From the NCBI GenBank assembly GCA_014651175.1, contig BMWJ01000001.1, positions 310,001 through 374,000 of the forward strand: DNA of 64,000 nucleotides, written 5' to 3'. The notes under the pieces are model-generated. The model was given only the letters and a program-made list of their open reading frames with translations. It did not search any database and had not been told where the DNA came from. This DNA comes from Streptomyces clavifer (GTDB lineage Bacteria > Actinomycetota > Actinomycetes > Streptomycetales > Streptomycetaceae). How positions within the stretch are numbered: the first letter of the stretch is position 1; every line of letters begins with the position of its first letter. Positions 43,646 through 51,807 of the stretch are shown piece after piece. Position numbers and translations under genes: made by a program.

Positions 43646-44638
43646 CCCCGTCGTTGGGATGTCAGGGACACATGGGCGGCCTATATGTCCGAAATTGGCG
43701 TCCGTGCGCTCCCGCCGACCGGACGGCCCCGCCAGGGCTGTGCGGATGTCCTGGATCATGCGGTCAGGGGTCCGGAAGACCGTCGTGGCGGGGAAGCGGA
43801 GGACGGTCCGCACCCCGGGGCAGGTGCTCAGCGCGTTGAAGCGGTCCAGGTCGCGGCGGTGCGCCCCACGGGTGCCGTGGTAGGCGTAACCCTCGATCTC
43901 CACCACCACCCCCTCGCGGAGGAAGAGGAAGTCGGCCCGGATCGTGCGGCCTGCCGGTGTCAGCAACTGCGCCTGGCTGAGCGGTCGCAGGCCGGCGTCG
44001 TGCATCCGCAACCGGGCCACGGTCTCAGCCGGGGAGCCGCTCTGCGGATCGGCCAGCGCGAGCCATCCCGCCGCCCGTGGCGCACGGTGCCTGCGGGTGG
44101 GGTGCGAAGCGCAAGCGGCGGTCAGCAGGTCGGTGGTGACCAGGCGCGGGCGGCGGGCCCCACCCACCACCCGCGCGCCCAGGGCGGAGTCCACGGCGAC
44201 CAGCGCCTCGTCCCTCGGGCCGCACAGGAGCAGGTCGCGCAGGGTGCGCAGCGGGGTGGTGGCCCGCAGCCCATGACGTGCGCACATCTCCTCCGGGGCG
44301 ACGGGCGTACGGTGCACCGCGAAGCCGTGGCGGCTGCCTGTGGGGCTCTCCGGATCGCTGAATTCCACGGCCTCCCGCAGGAGTTCGATCAGGTGCAGCG
44401 ACGCGGCGCCGCGATGGCTGAAGGTCAGCCCCGGGTGCAGTATCTGTACGGCGCGGGCCTTCACCCACGGCGTCAGCTCGCACCCCGGCGCGGCCCAGGC
44501 GCCGCGTACGACCCGGTTCCAGCCCTGGGCGTTCAGCGCCCGGCCCAGCTGCCGCAACGGCGCGCCCGCCGCTACGGCCTCCCGGGTGAGCAGAATGTCC
44601 CACCTGGCGAATTGCTTCAGATCCCCCGTCATGCCCAA
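43586..44638 (-). CDS. DUF559-domain protein with AbiEi-like N-terminus
   Basis: A 350-residue protein. The N-terminal part (LTREAVAAGAPLRQLGRAL, WNRVVRGAW) resembles the winged HTH of AbiEi-type proteins. The C-terminal DUF559 domain has the Vsr-like nuclease motif around TIRADFLFLREGVVVEIEGYAYH. The last 40 residues are Gly/Pro-rich and lie in the overlap with the convergent immunity gene, suggesting stop-codon drift. Many actinobacteria encode such proteins; the role is unknown, with nuclease activity or regulation both possible. Confidence 0.78.
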   Translation of the reverse strand: MGMTGDLKQFARWDILLTREAVAAGAPLRQLGRALNAQGWNRVVRGAWAAPGCELTPWVKARAVQILHPGLTFSHRGAASLHLIELLREAVEFSDPESPTGSRHGFAVHRTPVAPEEMCARHGLRATTPLRTLRDLLLCGPRDEALVAVDSALGARVVGGARRPRLVTTDLLTAACASHPTRRHRAPRAAGWLALADPQSGSPAETVARLRMHDAGLRPLSQAQLLTPAGRTIRADFLFLREGVVVEIEGYAYHGTRGAHRRDLDRFNALSTCPGVRTVLRFPATTVFRTPDRMIQDIRTALAGPSGRRERTDANFGHIGRPCVPDIPTTGSPCGAGGGGGDGVEGAGIC

Positions 44639-44794
44639 AGAATGCCCCGCACCCCACCGAGCCTCCGGACCCTGTGGATAACTCGGGTCGTTGGGAGGGG
44701 AGGGGCGGGATTGTGTCCGAGTTGGGGGGTTGTGGGGGGCCGTGCGCTCCCGGCGACCCGCTCCCGGCGACCGGCGACCGCCCCCCGCCCCGGG

Positions 44795-45433
44795 TTACTT
44801 CGCTGTGATCGAGGTCGTGAAGGTGTTCAGGTCCGCGGGGGTGAGGGTGCCTTTCACCGCGTTGATGCGGATGGCGAAGGGGACGCCCTCGGAGTCGACG
44901 CCGGCCACCAGGACTCCCGTCATCCGGGTCCCCTTCCTCGGGGTCCCCTTCTCGCCCGTCGAGGTGAACTCGTAGTCGATCCTGCGGACGTCCCGGGCGC
45001 CCTCCTCGCCCGCGACCCGCACGTCCGCCGTGTCCGTGCGGGTTGTACCGAGGCCGATGCCCGCGCCCGCCGCCGCGGCGGCCTCCCCGGCGTCGCTCAC
45101 ACCCGTCGCGAAGTCCAGCTGGACCGAGACCAGGCCGGTCCGCAGTCCGCCCTCCTCCTTGAGGGCGACGGCGGCGTTGGCCTTGCTGCGCTCGGCGGCC
45201 GGCTGCGGGGCGTACCCCCGGTCCTCGGGGTAGCCGACGGAGACGCTCTCCGTGTCGAGGGTGCCCCAGCCCTCCGGGACCGTCGCGGCGTCGGTCCCGC
45301 CGCAGCCGGTGAGCAGGGTCAGACCGAGTGCGGCGGCGACCGCCGCACCGAGCGTCTGGGACTTCGTCAACGTCATCGCCTCTTCGTGGTGCCCGTGGTG
45401 CCCGTGGTGCCCGTGGTGCCGGTGCGTGTTCAC
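44795..45433 (-). CDS. Lipoprotein translationally coupled to the second pilin-headed protein
   Basis: A 212-residue lipoprotein. GTG 45433 overlaps the stop of the upstream gene (GTGA), giving an N-terminal His-rich stretch coded by four 9-bp repeats before the signal (LGAAVAAALGLTLLTGC, lipobox LTGC). ATG 45376 is an alternative start that drops it. The mature part resembles LpqN/LppN-type lipoproteins. Tight coupling to a putative surface effector makes it a candidate immunity or docking protein at the membrane face. That role is inferred from context only. Confidence 0.75.
   Translation of the reverse strand: MNTHRHHGHHGHHGHHEEAMTLTKSQTLGAAVAAALGLTLLTGCGGTDAATVPEGWGTLDTESVSVGYPEDRGYAPQPAAERSKANAAVALKEEGGLRTGLVSVQLDFATGVSDAGEAAAAAGAGIGLGTTRTDTADVRVAGEEGARDVRRIDYEFTSTGEKGTPRKGTRMTGVLVAGVDSEGVPFAIRINAVKGTLTPADLNTFTTSITAK
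45385..45420 (-). repeat. Four 9-bp tandem repeats coding His-His-Gly
   Basis: Four perfect copies of CGTGGTGCC (GGCACCACG on the coding strand) encode RHHGHHGHHGHH at the N-terminus of the lipoprotein frame. Confidence 0.85.
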
Positions 45434-47436
45434 TGCGCGCAGTAGCTGTAGGGGAGATACGTGCGCCTGTCACCCTGCGGAGCCCCGAGGAACCGCGCGT
45501 CGGTCAGCGTCTCCTCCTTGTGCGAGTCGGAGATGGAGAAGCCGAGGCTCATCCCGAGCGAGATCTCGAAGCCGAAGTTCTGGGCGTCCGTCTCGCCCTC
45601 GTAGTGCATCGTGCTGGACAGGCCGTCCTGGAACATCAGCTGCTCGAAGGGGTCGCTGCCCGCGGGCCGCTCCTGCAGGGAGTGGTCGCCGAACATGTAT
45701 TCGAACGGGGCGGTGTTGTTGCCGGAACCGTCCAGCCACTGCTCGGCGATGGCGCGCTTGTCCTCGGTGGCCTGGTCCGTCTCCTTGCCGAAGACGATCG
45801 AGTTCGTGACGATCTCGATGCCGGTGTCACCGGAGGAGTCGGTGGTGTTGCCCTTGCCGCCGCGCTTGTCCTGGTCCTTCTTGCCGTTGTCACCGCCGAC
45901 CTCGACCTTGCCGGACGCCGAACCCGACTCGACCGTCTGCGTCATGTTGATCTGGACGATCTTCCCGGTCTTCTGGTCACGGGTGACGGTGATGGCCCCC
46001 GTGCGGTCGTGCTTCCCGCCCACGGTGCCGCTCACCGGCCCCGCACTGCCCCCGACCTTGCCCTCGAGTTCGAGCTTGGCGGTGTACGTGTAGGACTCGT
46101 TGCCGTTCACGTCGTCGTTGGTGATGGTCACCTCGGGCGAGAACGTCGCCTTGCCGCCCAGCTTGGCGCCGAGCTCGGAGTCGTCGCCGTCCTTGATGGA
46201 GAGGCCGCCGTCCGCGTAGGCGTTGAGGCCGACGGTCGAGTAGGAGATCTTCTTGTCGCCGATCTTCTTCTCGATGTCCTCCATCTTCTCCGCCCACTTC
46301 ATGCCGGAGTACCAGTTGCCGCCGTAGCCGCCGCTGTGCGTCATCGAGGTCTCCCACATCTTCATTTCCTCGATGTCGTCCCGCATCTTCTGGGCGTCCT
46401 CCTCGCTCTTGAACACCCACGTGTCACCATTGGTGATCTTGATGCCGCCGCCGATGTCGACGTCCGCCTTCCCCAGTTTGCCGAGTTTGACGCCCGGGGT
46501 GCCGGCGGTCGCGCCCGCGGAGGCGGCGTCGGTGAACGTCATGTGGACGAGCTTGTCGTTCTCGTCGACCTTGCCGTCCCCGTTCACATCGGTCCTCGCC
46601 TGCGACACCTTCTGCTGGAATCCGTACTCCTCGCCCCACTCGAACCAGCCGATCTTGACCTTGCCGCCCGCGGTGTCGGAGATGCTGGAGACCTGGCACA
46701 TCGTCGGCTCGTAGTCGGCGTCCGTCCTGGGCTTCGCCGTGTCGTCCCCGCCCGACGCGCAGCCGCCGCCGTCGCCGGCGAGTGAGGTGATCGCGCACCG
46801 GATGCGGTCGCCGATCCTCCCGCCGACGCCCGCCATGGCGAGCGCACCGACCAGTGCGACGACCAGGAGGACGACACCCAGGTACTCCAGGGCGGTGGCC
46901 CCGTCGTCGCGCCAGTTGTACGAGCGTGTGTGCGGCGACGGGACCGGGGAGTCCGTTCCGCGATCCTCCAGCAGCCGGTCCGCGGCCAGCCCCACGGCGC
47001 TGCCCGTGACCATGGCGACGACCGGCATGAGCATGCCCTCGGTGCCCACGACGTCCCACGACACGACGTAGCCGTGGGCGAGCCCGGCCACCGGGACGGT
47101 CAGCGCGCCGAGGAGGTACAGGGCCCGGGAGCCGCGCTGCTCGTCGGGGAGGACGCGCGCGGCGGCCAAGACCGTCAGTACGGTGACGAGGACGCCCGGC
47201 AGGTGCAGGAGGGCCAGCCGCCAGCCGAAGAGCTCGAAGCGTTCCTCGGTCGCGAGCGTCTCGACGAGGGCGCGGCTCACGAGGAACCCGGCGGCGATGT
47301 AGACGAGGGCGCCGGCGGCCCAGCTGCGGGTCACCGGGAAGAACCACCCTCCCCGGTCACCGGCAACCCGCCGGGAGTCTCGCCCCGGCGGTATGTGGCC
47401 CGCGCCCCTGTCTCCCCAGCCGCCGCCACCGCTCAC
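45430..47436 (-). CDS. Second pilin-headed effector-like protein
   Basis: A 668-residue protein from GTG 47436 with GAGG eight bases upstream. Residues 38-155 hold four membrane helices. RDDG|ATALEYLG (Gly179, Glu184 at +5) plus VVLLVVALVGALAMAGVGG is an internal Flp-pilin segment followed by Cys214 and Cys226, as in the 40392 toxin. The passenger (230-668) is soluble and beta-rich, with a calcium-type loop DVNGDGKVDEND, repeated KLGKLGK, and long polar strands (KLELEGKVGGSAGPVSGTVG). No known toxin domain was recognised. It may be a surface adhesin or a new effector. Confidence 0.8.
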   Translation of the reverse strand: MSGGGGWGDRGAGHIPPGRDSRRVAGDRGGWFFPVTRSWAAGALVYIAAGFLVSRALVETLATEERFELFGWRLALLHLPGVLVTVLTVLAAARVLPDEQRGSRALYLLGALTVPVAGLAHGYVVSWDVVGTEGMLMPVVAMVTGSAVGLAADRLLEDRGTDSPVPSPHTRSYNWRDDGATALEYLGVVLLVVALVGALAMAGVGGRIGDRIRCAITSLAGDGGGCASGGDDTAKPRTDADYEPTMCQVSSISDTAGGKVKIGWFEWGEEYGFQQKVSQARTDVNGDGKVDENDKLVHMTFTDAASAGATAGTPGVKLGKLGKADVDIGGGIKITNGDTWVFKSEEDAQKMRDDIEEMKMWETSMTHSGGYGGNWYSGMKWAEKMEDIEKKIGDKKISYSTVGLNAYADGGLSIKDGDDSELGAKLGGKATFSPEVTITNDDVNGNESYTYTAKLELEGKVGGSAGPVSGTVGGKHDRTGAITVTRDQKTGKIVQINMTQTVESGSASGKVEVGGDNGKKDQDKRGGKGNTTDSSGDTGIEIVTNSIVFGKETDQATEDKRAIAEQWLDGSGNNTAPFEYMFGDHSLQERPAGSDPFEQLMFQDGLSSTMHYEGETDAQNFGFEISLGMSLGFSISDSHKEETLTDARFLGAPQGDRRTYLPYSYCAQ

Positions 47437-47481
47437 GTTTCAACCTCTCTCCGACGCGGGCCCGTTGCCCCGACCGGCGTG

Positions 47482-47536
47482 AGCGTACGGCCGGATTCCG
47501 CCGGTCACCTGGGCCCCCGGCCCCAACTCCGGGCCC
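47482..47536 (-). promoter_or_regulatory. Promoter of the second effector with GGGCCC element
   Basis: On the minus strand GGGCCC (47536-47531), then TTGGGGCCGGGGGCCC (47526-47511) with half-sites 8 bp apart, and -10 box TACGCT (47487-47482) 23 bp later. The first half-site is 12 bp upstream of the tandem pair, exactly as in the flp promoter. Confidence 0.7.
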
Positions 47537-47579
47537 AATGGCGACCGGTGTCCGCAGGGAGTCGGGCGGGGGCCCGAGG

Positions 47580-47624
47580 TGGGTCCGTGGACCCACGCGC
47601 CGGGGCACGTCGGCTGCGTACTCT
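47580..47624 (+). promoter_or_regulatory. Promoter of the 200-aa gene with GGGCCC-type element
   Basis: TGGGTCCGTGGACCCACGCG matches the toxin promoter element with paired changes that keep the GTGGACCCAC palindrome. -10 box TACTCT (47619-47624) lies 24 bp after the second half-site. Confidence 0.7.
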
Positions 47625-47689
47625 CGCTGCTGAGCCGGTCGGCCGGCGCCGGAGCGAAGAGTTCACGCAGTGATGGGGTGAGGTGTTCC

Positions 47690-48292
47690 ATGGGTGCCGG
47701 CTTCTTCCACTCGTACCACCTGGGCTGGACCCGTGTGGATGCGCGGAACCTGCTCGGTGATCTCGAAGCGGCGGGCCTCCGGCTCGCCCATCCGGTCACC
47801 GGGCGCATCGTCCTCGACAGCCGGGACCCCGGCTCACCGGGTGCCGGTGGGACACGGTCGCCGGTGAGCCGGGACCAACTGCTGTCCATCGCGGGACTGG
47901 AGCGGCTGGACGGAATCGGTGTACGGCTCTGGGTGAGCCACGACCTGGACGTCCTGATGCGGATACGCCGGGCGGGCCGCCGGGTGGTCGCCGTCGAGTT
48001 CGGGCTCGCCGGACTGCCGCCGGAGGAGCGTGAGACGGCCGTACGCGCCATCAGGGAGACCGTCGGGCGGGCGTCCGTGCTGTGCATCGGGTTCGTCGTC
48101 GACCGCGAGGGCGTGACGGCGGGCACGGACTGGGACGGGGTGGTCGTCACGGGGACGGCCTACCTCGACGGGTGGCCCGACGCCGTCGCCGTACAGGAGG
48201 ACATCGCGTCGCGGCACCCGCAGCTGGCGGTCATGGAGTCCGTCGGGCAGTCGCCGTGGAGGGTGTTCGGGAGCGCTGTCCTCAGCGTGTGA
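47690..48292 (+). CDS. Unknown 200-aa protein sharing the effector promoter
   Basis: A 200-residue soluble protein from ATG 47690 with a GTGAGGTG site upstream. I do not recognise the family. It looks like an alpha/beta fold with strands GVRLWVSHDLDVLM, RVVAVEFGLAGL and SVLCIGFVVDREG, without signal peptide or membrane helix. It is divergent from the second effector and carries the GGGCCC-type promoter. It may be a cytosolic chaperone, immunity or regulatory protein of the same system. Confidence 0.7.
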   Translation: MGAGFFHSYHLGWTRVDARNLLGDLEAAGLRLAHPVTGRIVLDSRDPGSPGAGGTRSPVSRDQLLSIAGLERLDGIGVRLWVSHDLDVLMRIRRAGRRVVAVEFGLAGLPPEERETAVRAIRETVGRASVLCIGFVVDREGVTAGTDWDGVVVTGTAYLDGWPDAVAVQEDIASRHPQLAVMESVGQSPWRVFGSAVLSV

Positions 48293-48359
48293 GGGGAACC
48301 TGGGGAGGGGGACCCCTCCCTCCGGGCGCGCGTCCAGTGGGCCGCAGGCCGGCAGGGCC

Positions 48360-49649
48360 TCAGGACACGGGTCGCCGTGTCGGCCGGTCGGCGGGGGAGG
48401 GAGCAGCCCCGCGCCGCAGCCGGCCGTTGAGCGCGACATGGGCGGCGACGCCGAGGACGAGTCCCCAGAACGCGGAGCCGATGCCGAACAGGGTCACGCC
48501 CGACGCGGTGGCCAGGAAGGTGATCAGGGCGGCCTCCCGGTCCTTGTCCTCCCGCACGGCGCCGGTCAGGCCGGCGGCCAGCGCACCGAAGAGGGCGACG
48601 CCCGCGAGCGCGGCGACGAGCTCCTTCGGGAGGCCCGCGAAGAACGCCACGAGGGTCGAGCCGAACGCGCCGACCAGCAGGTACACGGCACCGCAGGCGA
48701 CCCCCGCGACATAGCGGCGGCGGGGATCGCGATGCGCCTCGGGCCCCGTACAGATCGCAGCCGTGATCGCCGCGAGGTTCACGGCGTGGGAGCCGAAGGG
48801 GGCGAGCGCGGCGGAGACCAGGCCGGTGGAGCCGACCAGCAGCCGGTCGTCCGGGCGGTAGCCGGAGGCGGAGAGCACGGCGACCCCCGGGGCGTTCTGC
48901 GAGGCCAGCGTGGCCAGGGTCAGCGGGACCGCGATACCCACGAGCGAGGCGACGGAGAAGGCCGGTGTCGTGAACACCGGCTGCACCAGACCGACGTGGT
49001 CCAGCCGTACGTGCAGCCGCGAGGCGGCGGCGCTGCACAGCACACCGACGACGAGGGCGACGAGCACGGCGTACCGGGGGAGCCACCGCCGGCCCAGCAG
49101 ATAGGCGACGAGCACGGACCCGGCGATCACCGGAGTGCCCTCCAGCGCGGTGAACACCCCCGTACCGAAGGAGAAGAGGATGCCCGCGAGCATGGCGGAG
49201 ACGACCGCCCCCGGTACCAGGCGCATCAGCCGCCCGAAGATCCCGGTCAGCCCGATCAGGGCGATCACCGCGCCGGACACCACGAACGCGCCGATCACCT
49301 CGTCGTACGCGTACGAGCCGATGCTGGTGACCAGGAGCGCGGCACCCGGTGTGGACCAGGCGGTGATGACCGGCATGCGGATACGCAGGCTGAGGGCGAT
49401 ACAGGTCAGGCCGCTGCCGATGGAGACGGCCCAGATCCAGGAATCGGTCTGCGCGGCGTCGAGGTGCCCGGCGCGGGCGGCGGCGAGGACGATGACCAGC
49501 GGGCCGGAGTAGGAGACCACGACCGCGACGACGCCCGCGAGGACCGCGGAGAGCGACAGGTCACGGATGAGCCGCGGCCTTCGGCCGGGCCCGTCGGGCA
49601 GGACCTCCTCGGCCCGTTCCTCCGCAGCCGGTGTGGATGGACCGGGCAT
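48360..49649 (-). CDS. benE: BenE-family benzoate/H+ symporter
   Basis: A 429-residue membrane protein with about 12 helices. The BenE family core is evident in DLSLSAVLAGVVAVVVSYSG, WSTPGAALLVTSIG, LATLASQNAPGVAVLSASGY and APFGSHAVNLAAITAAIC. ATG 49649 gives the usual short cytosolic N-terminus. The family imports benzoate or related aromatic acids. No catabolic gene is adjacent, and the transporter seems unrelated to the surrounding pilus regulon. Confidence 0.88.
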   Translation of the reverse strand: MPGPSTPAAEERAEEVLPDGPGRRPRLIRDLSLSAVLAGVVAVVVSYSGPLVIVLAAARAGHLDAAQTDSWIWAVSIGSGLTCIALSLRIRMPVITAWSTPGAALLVTSIGSYAYDEVIGAFVVSGAVIALIGLTGIFGRLMRLVPGAVVSAMLAGILFSFGTGVFTALEGTPVIAGSVLVAYLLGRRWLPRYAVLVALVVGVLCSAAASRLHVRLDHVGLVQPVFTTPAFSVASLVGIAVPLTLATLASQNAPGVAVLSASGYRPDDRLLVGSTGLVSAALAPFGSHAVNLAAITAAICTGPEAHRDPRRRYVAGVACGAVYLLVGAFGSTLVAFFAGLPKELVAALAGVALFGALAAGLTGAVREDKDREAALITFLATASGVTLFGIGSAFWGLVLGVAAHVALNGRLRRGAAPSPADRPTRRPVS

Positions 49650-49966
49650 CGCTGTGCCGCCCTTCGTTCCGCGTGCTCCCGCCGCACGACCGTACGGACG
49701 CACGAACCCTTCCACGGACCGGTGGGCCCGGTCCGGGGGGTCCGGCACACGAGACGGTCCCGTCCGTGTGCTTCGGGCACGGCATGGGTCCCCGGGCCCA
49801 AGACGGATCACCGCGCGCGAATTAACGTCGTTGCAGCAAGTGATCGACGCCCGTCCCGGCACACCCCCCACGGTGCCGGGCCGGGCCGCAATCGGATGGT
49901 GCCGACCGGCATGCCCACGGCCGGCACCGGCGGGAGGAGTGCGGGGACGGGCACATAATTGTCCGT
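49650..49966. other. Long leader region upstream of the GT-C gene
   Basis: It contains the GGGCCC-type promoter at 49785-49828, a possible stem GCCCGTCCCGGCAC/GGTGCCGGGCCGGGC near 49850-49890, and a second -10-like CATAAT at 49953-49958, seven bases before the ATG. The gene may therefore have both a leadered and a leaderless transcript. No coding frame is supported. Confidence 0.45.
49785..49828 (+). promoter_or_regulatory. Promoter with GGGCCC-type element upstream of the GT-C gene
   Basis: TGGGTCCCCGGGCCCAAGAC holds half-sites GGGTCC and GGGCCC 8 bp apart. TAACGT (49823-49828) follows 23 bp later. Confidence 0.65.
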
Positions 49967-51148
49967 ATGCCCGCTCTGCAGACCCGGCCGCGCCCGGCGG
50001 ACCCCGCGCCCCGCCGCCGGAACCGTGCCGCCGCGGCGCTCGCCGCCGCGGCACCCGCGCTCGCGGCCTACGCCGCCGTCCGGCTCGTCGGGCTCGTCGT
50101 CCTCCAGATGTGGGCCTCGGCCGAGGGGAAGGACGCCCTGCACCTTCTGGGCGGTCGCTGGGACTCCGTCTGGTACCAGCGGATCGCGGAGAACGGCTAC
50201 GGGTACACCGTCACCCTTCCCAACGGCGGCATCCACCCCGACCTGGCCTTCTTCCCGCTCCTGCCCGCACTGGAACGCGCGCTCGCCGCGCTGACCCCGC
50301 TCACCGTCCAGGGCGCGGGTGTCACCGTCGCCTGGGTGGCCGGACTCGCCGCCGCCTGGGGGATCTTCGCCGTCGGGGCACGGTTGCACGGGCGGCGGGC
50401 CGGGGTGGTGCTGGCCGTGCTGTGGGGCGTGTACCCGACGGCGTTCGTGCAGTCGATGGCGTACACCGAGACCCTGTTCACGGCCCTCGCCGCCTGGGCG
50501 CTGTACGCCGTGCTCAGGGACCGCTGGATCGTGGCGGGCACGCTGTGCGTCCTGGCGGGGCTGACGCGCCCCTCGGCCGCCGCGCTCATCGCCGCGCTGG
50601 CGGTCACCGCCGCCGCCACCCTGGTGCGGGAGTACCGGGCGGGCGACCGGGAAGATCTGCTGCGCCGGAACGCGCGCATGCTGTCCGGCGTCTGCCTCGC
50701 CCCGCTGGGCTGGCTCGCCCACGTGGTGTTCGTCGCCGTGCGGCAGGGCAGCCCCTTCGCCTACTTCGAGGTCCAGGCCCAGTGGGGCAACAGCATCGAC
50801 GGGGGCCGGGCGCTGGCCGCGTTCGTCCTCGGGCTCCCGCTTCCCGCCGCGCTCGGACTGTGCACGGCCCTGGGACTGCTGGGATGGCTGGTGTTCCTGT
50901 GCGTACGCCTGCGGCAGCCGCTGCCCCTCCTGGCGTACGGCATCGCGATCGTCGTCGTCTCGCTCATCGGGTCCGGGTACTTCGGGTCCCGCCCGCGCCT
51001 GATGATGCCCGCCTTCCCCCTGCTCCTGCCGCCGGCCCTCGCACTGCTGCGGCTGCGGACGGCCGGCACGGCAGCGGCCGTCACCGTGCTGGCCCTCGCC
51101 TCCGCCGGGTACGGGGCGTGGACACTGCTGGGGACGGGGCCTCCGTGA
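49967..51148 (+). CDS. GT-C membrane mannosyltransferase-like protein (PIG-V type)
   Basis: A 393-residue protein with about 9-10 membrane helices. The extracytoplasmic loop after helix 1 has RWDSVWYQRIAENGYGY and the acidic HPDLAFFPLLPALERA, characteristic of the GPI mannosyltransferase II/PIG-V-like GT-C family, which uses polyprenyl-phosphate sugars. ATG 49967 lacks a ribosome site and follows a CATAAT box, suggesting a leaderless mRNA. Sharing the effector/pilin promoter element suggests that it glycosylates a pilin, pseudopilin or effector. Confidence 0.82.
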   Translation: MPALQTRPRPADPAPRRRNRAAAALAAAAPALAAYAAVRLVGLVVLQMWASAEGKDALHLLGGRWDSVWYQRIAENGYGYTVTLPNGGIHPDLAFFPLLPALERALAALTPLTVQGAGVTVAWVAGLAAAWGIFAVGARLHGRRAGVVLAVLWGVYPTAFVQSMAYTETLFTALAAWALYAVLRDRWIVAGTLCVLAGLTRPSAAALIAALAVTAAATLVREYRAGDREDLLRRNARMLSGVCLAPLGWLAHVVFVAVRQGSPFAYFEVQAQWGNSIDGGRALAAFVLGLPLPAALGLCTALGLLGWLVFLCVRLRQPLPLLAYGIAIVVVSLIGSGYFGSRPRLMMPAFPLLLPPALALLRLRTAGTAAAVTVLALASAGYGAWTLLGTGPP

Positions 51149-51149
51149 G

Positions 51150-51195
51150 TTGGGCCCACGGGCCCACGCGCCTGGAGCGGCCCGGTTGTTGGCGT
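51150..51195 (+). promoter_or_regulatory. Promoter of the small lipoprotein with GGGCCC element
   Basis: TTGGGCCCACGGGCCCACG starts at 51150, and over 23 bp it differs from the toxin element at two positions. The -10 position 24 bp on reads TGGCGT, which is poorer than at the other sites. Confidence 0.6.
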
Positions 51196-51234
51196 GCGGG
51201 TCCGGTGCGTTGCGGGTGGCGGGAGCTGCGAACG

Positions 51235-51381
51235 ATGAAGGTACGTACGACTGTCAGGGCGGCGACCGCGGCCGTCCTCTGCCTCGCGGCCGTCGCCTGC
51301 GGCCCCGACGGCGAGGGCGGCGGGACGGCCCCGGAGGTCCCGGCCGCGCTCGTCACCGCCCAGGCGGCGAAGCTGCCGTAG
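51235..51381 (+). CDS. Small lipoprotein, 48 aa
   Basis: A 48-residue predicted lipoprotein from ATG 51235 with GGGAG upstream. The signal TVRAATAAVLCLAAVAC ends in lipobox AVAC; only about 28 residues of Gly/Pro/Ala-rich mature chain remain (GPDGEGGGTAPEVPAALV). It has the GGGCCC-type promoter element upstream, so it is probably expressed with the pilin-effector genes and might be a membrane-surface factor. Confidence 0.65.
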   Translation: MKVRTTVRAATAAVLCLAAVACGPDGEGGGTAPEVPAALVTAQAAKLP

Positions 51382-51388
51382 GGCAGCC

Positions 51389-51754
51389 TCAGGCGTCTTC
51401 GGACACCTGTATCCGAGCGCCCGGCCGCAGACCCCACATCTCCATCGCCCCGGCCTCCGACTCCACCACGTGGCGGGCGCGCAGCCTGGGCAGGCCGAGC
51501 CGGCCGGGCCTCATCGTGCGGACCGCCAGAACGTTGAACTTCCGGTCCAGGTACGCCACATCGATGGCGAACCGCATCCGGAACGTGTGCACACTCGCGC
51601 ACGGCGTGATCAGCAGCGCCCCGACGACCCCGTCCACCCCGAGCAGCCCTCGCGACCGCGACCCGTACGAGGCCGCGATCCGCAGCGGCACCTCCCGCTC
51701 CCCCGTGTCCGTGCCGACCGTCAGTGTGCCGTTGCCATCGCGCCGTCTCCCCAT
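51389..51754 (-). CDS. DUF192 family protein
   Basis: A 121-residue DUF192 protein with the family pattern RSRGLLGV, TPCASVHTFRMRFAIDVAYLD and ARHVVESEAGAMEMWGLRPGA. ATG 51754 is preferred over GTG 51760. TACGGT (51768-51763) would place the transcript start at or next to the ATG, so a leaderless mRNA is likely. Actinobacterial DUF192 genes often lie near prepilin peptidase or tad genes, as here; the biochemical role is unknown. Confidence 0.85.
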   Translation of the reverse strand: MGRRRDGNGTLTVGTDTGEREVPLRIAASYGSRSRGLLGVDGVVGALLITPCASVHTFRMRFAIDVAYLDRKFNVLAVRTMRPGRLGLPRLRARHVVESEAGAMEMWGLRPGARIQVSEDA

Positions 51755-51807
51755 GGGCACCGACCGTAGTCCCCGTGGGCCCGTGCCGGGTCACGAACGG
51801 ACCGCGG

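Noticed and set aside
49567-51381. 604-codon plus-strand frame covering the GT-C gene
   Set aside because: Only its last 48 codons (51235-51381) look real, as a small lipoprotein with its own ribosome site; the rest is a shadow frame.
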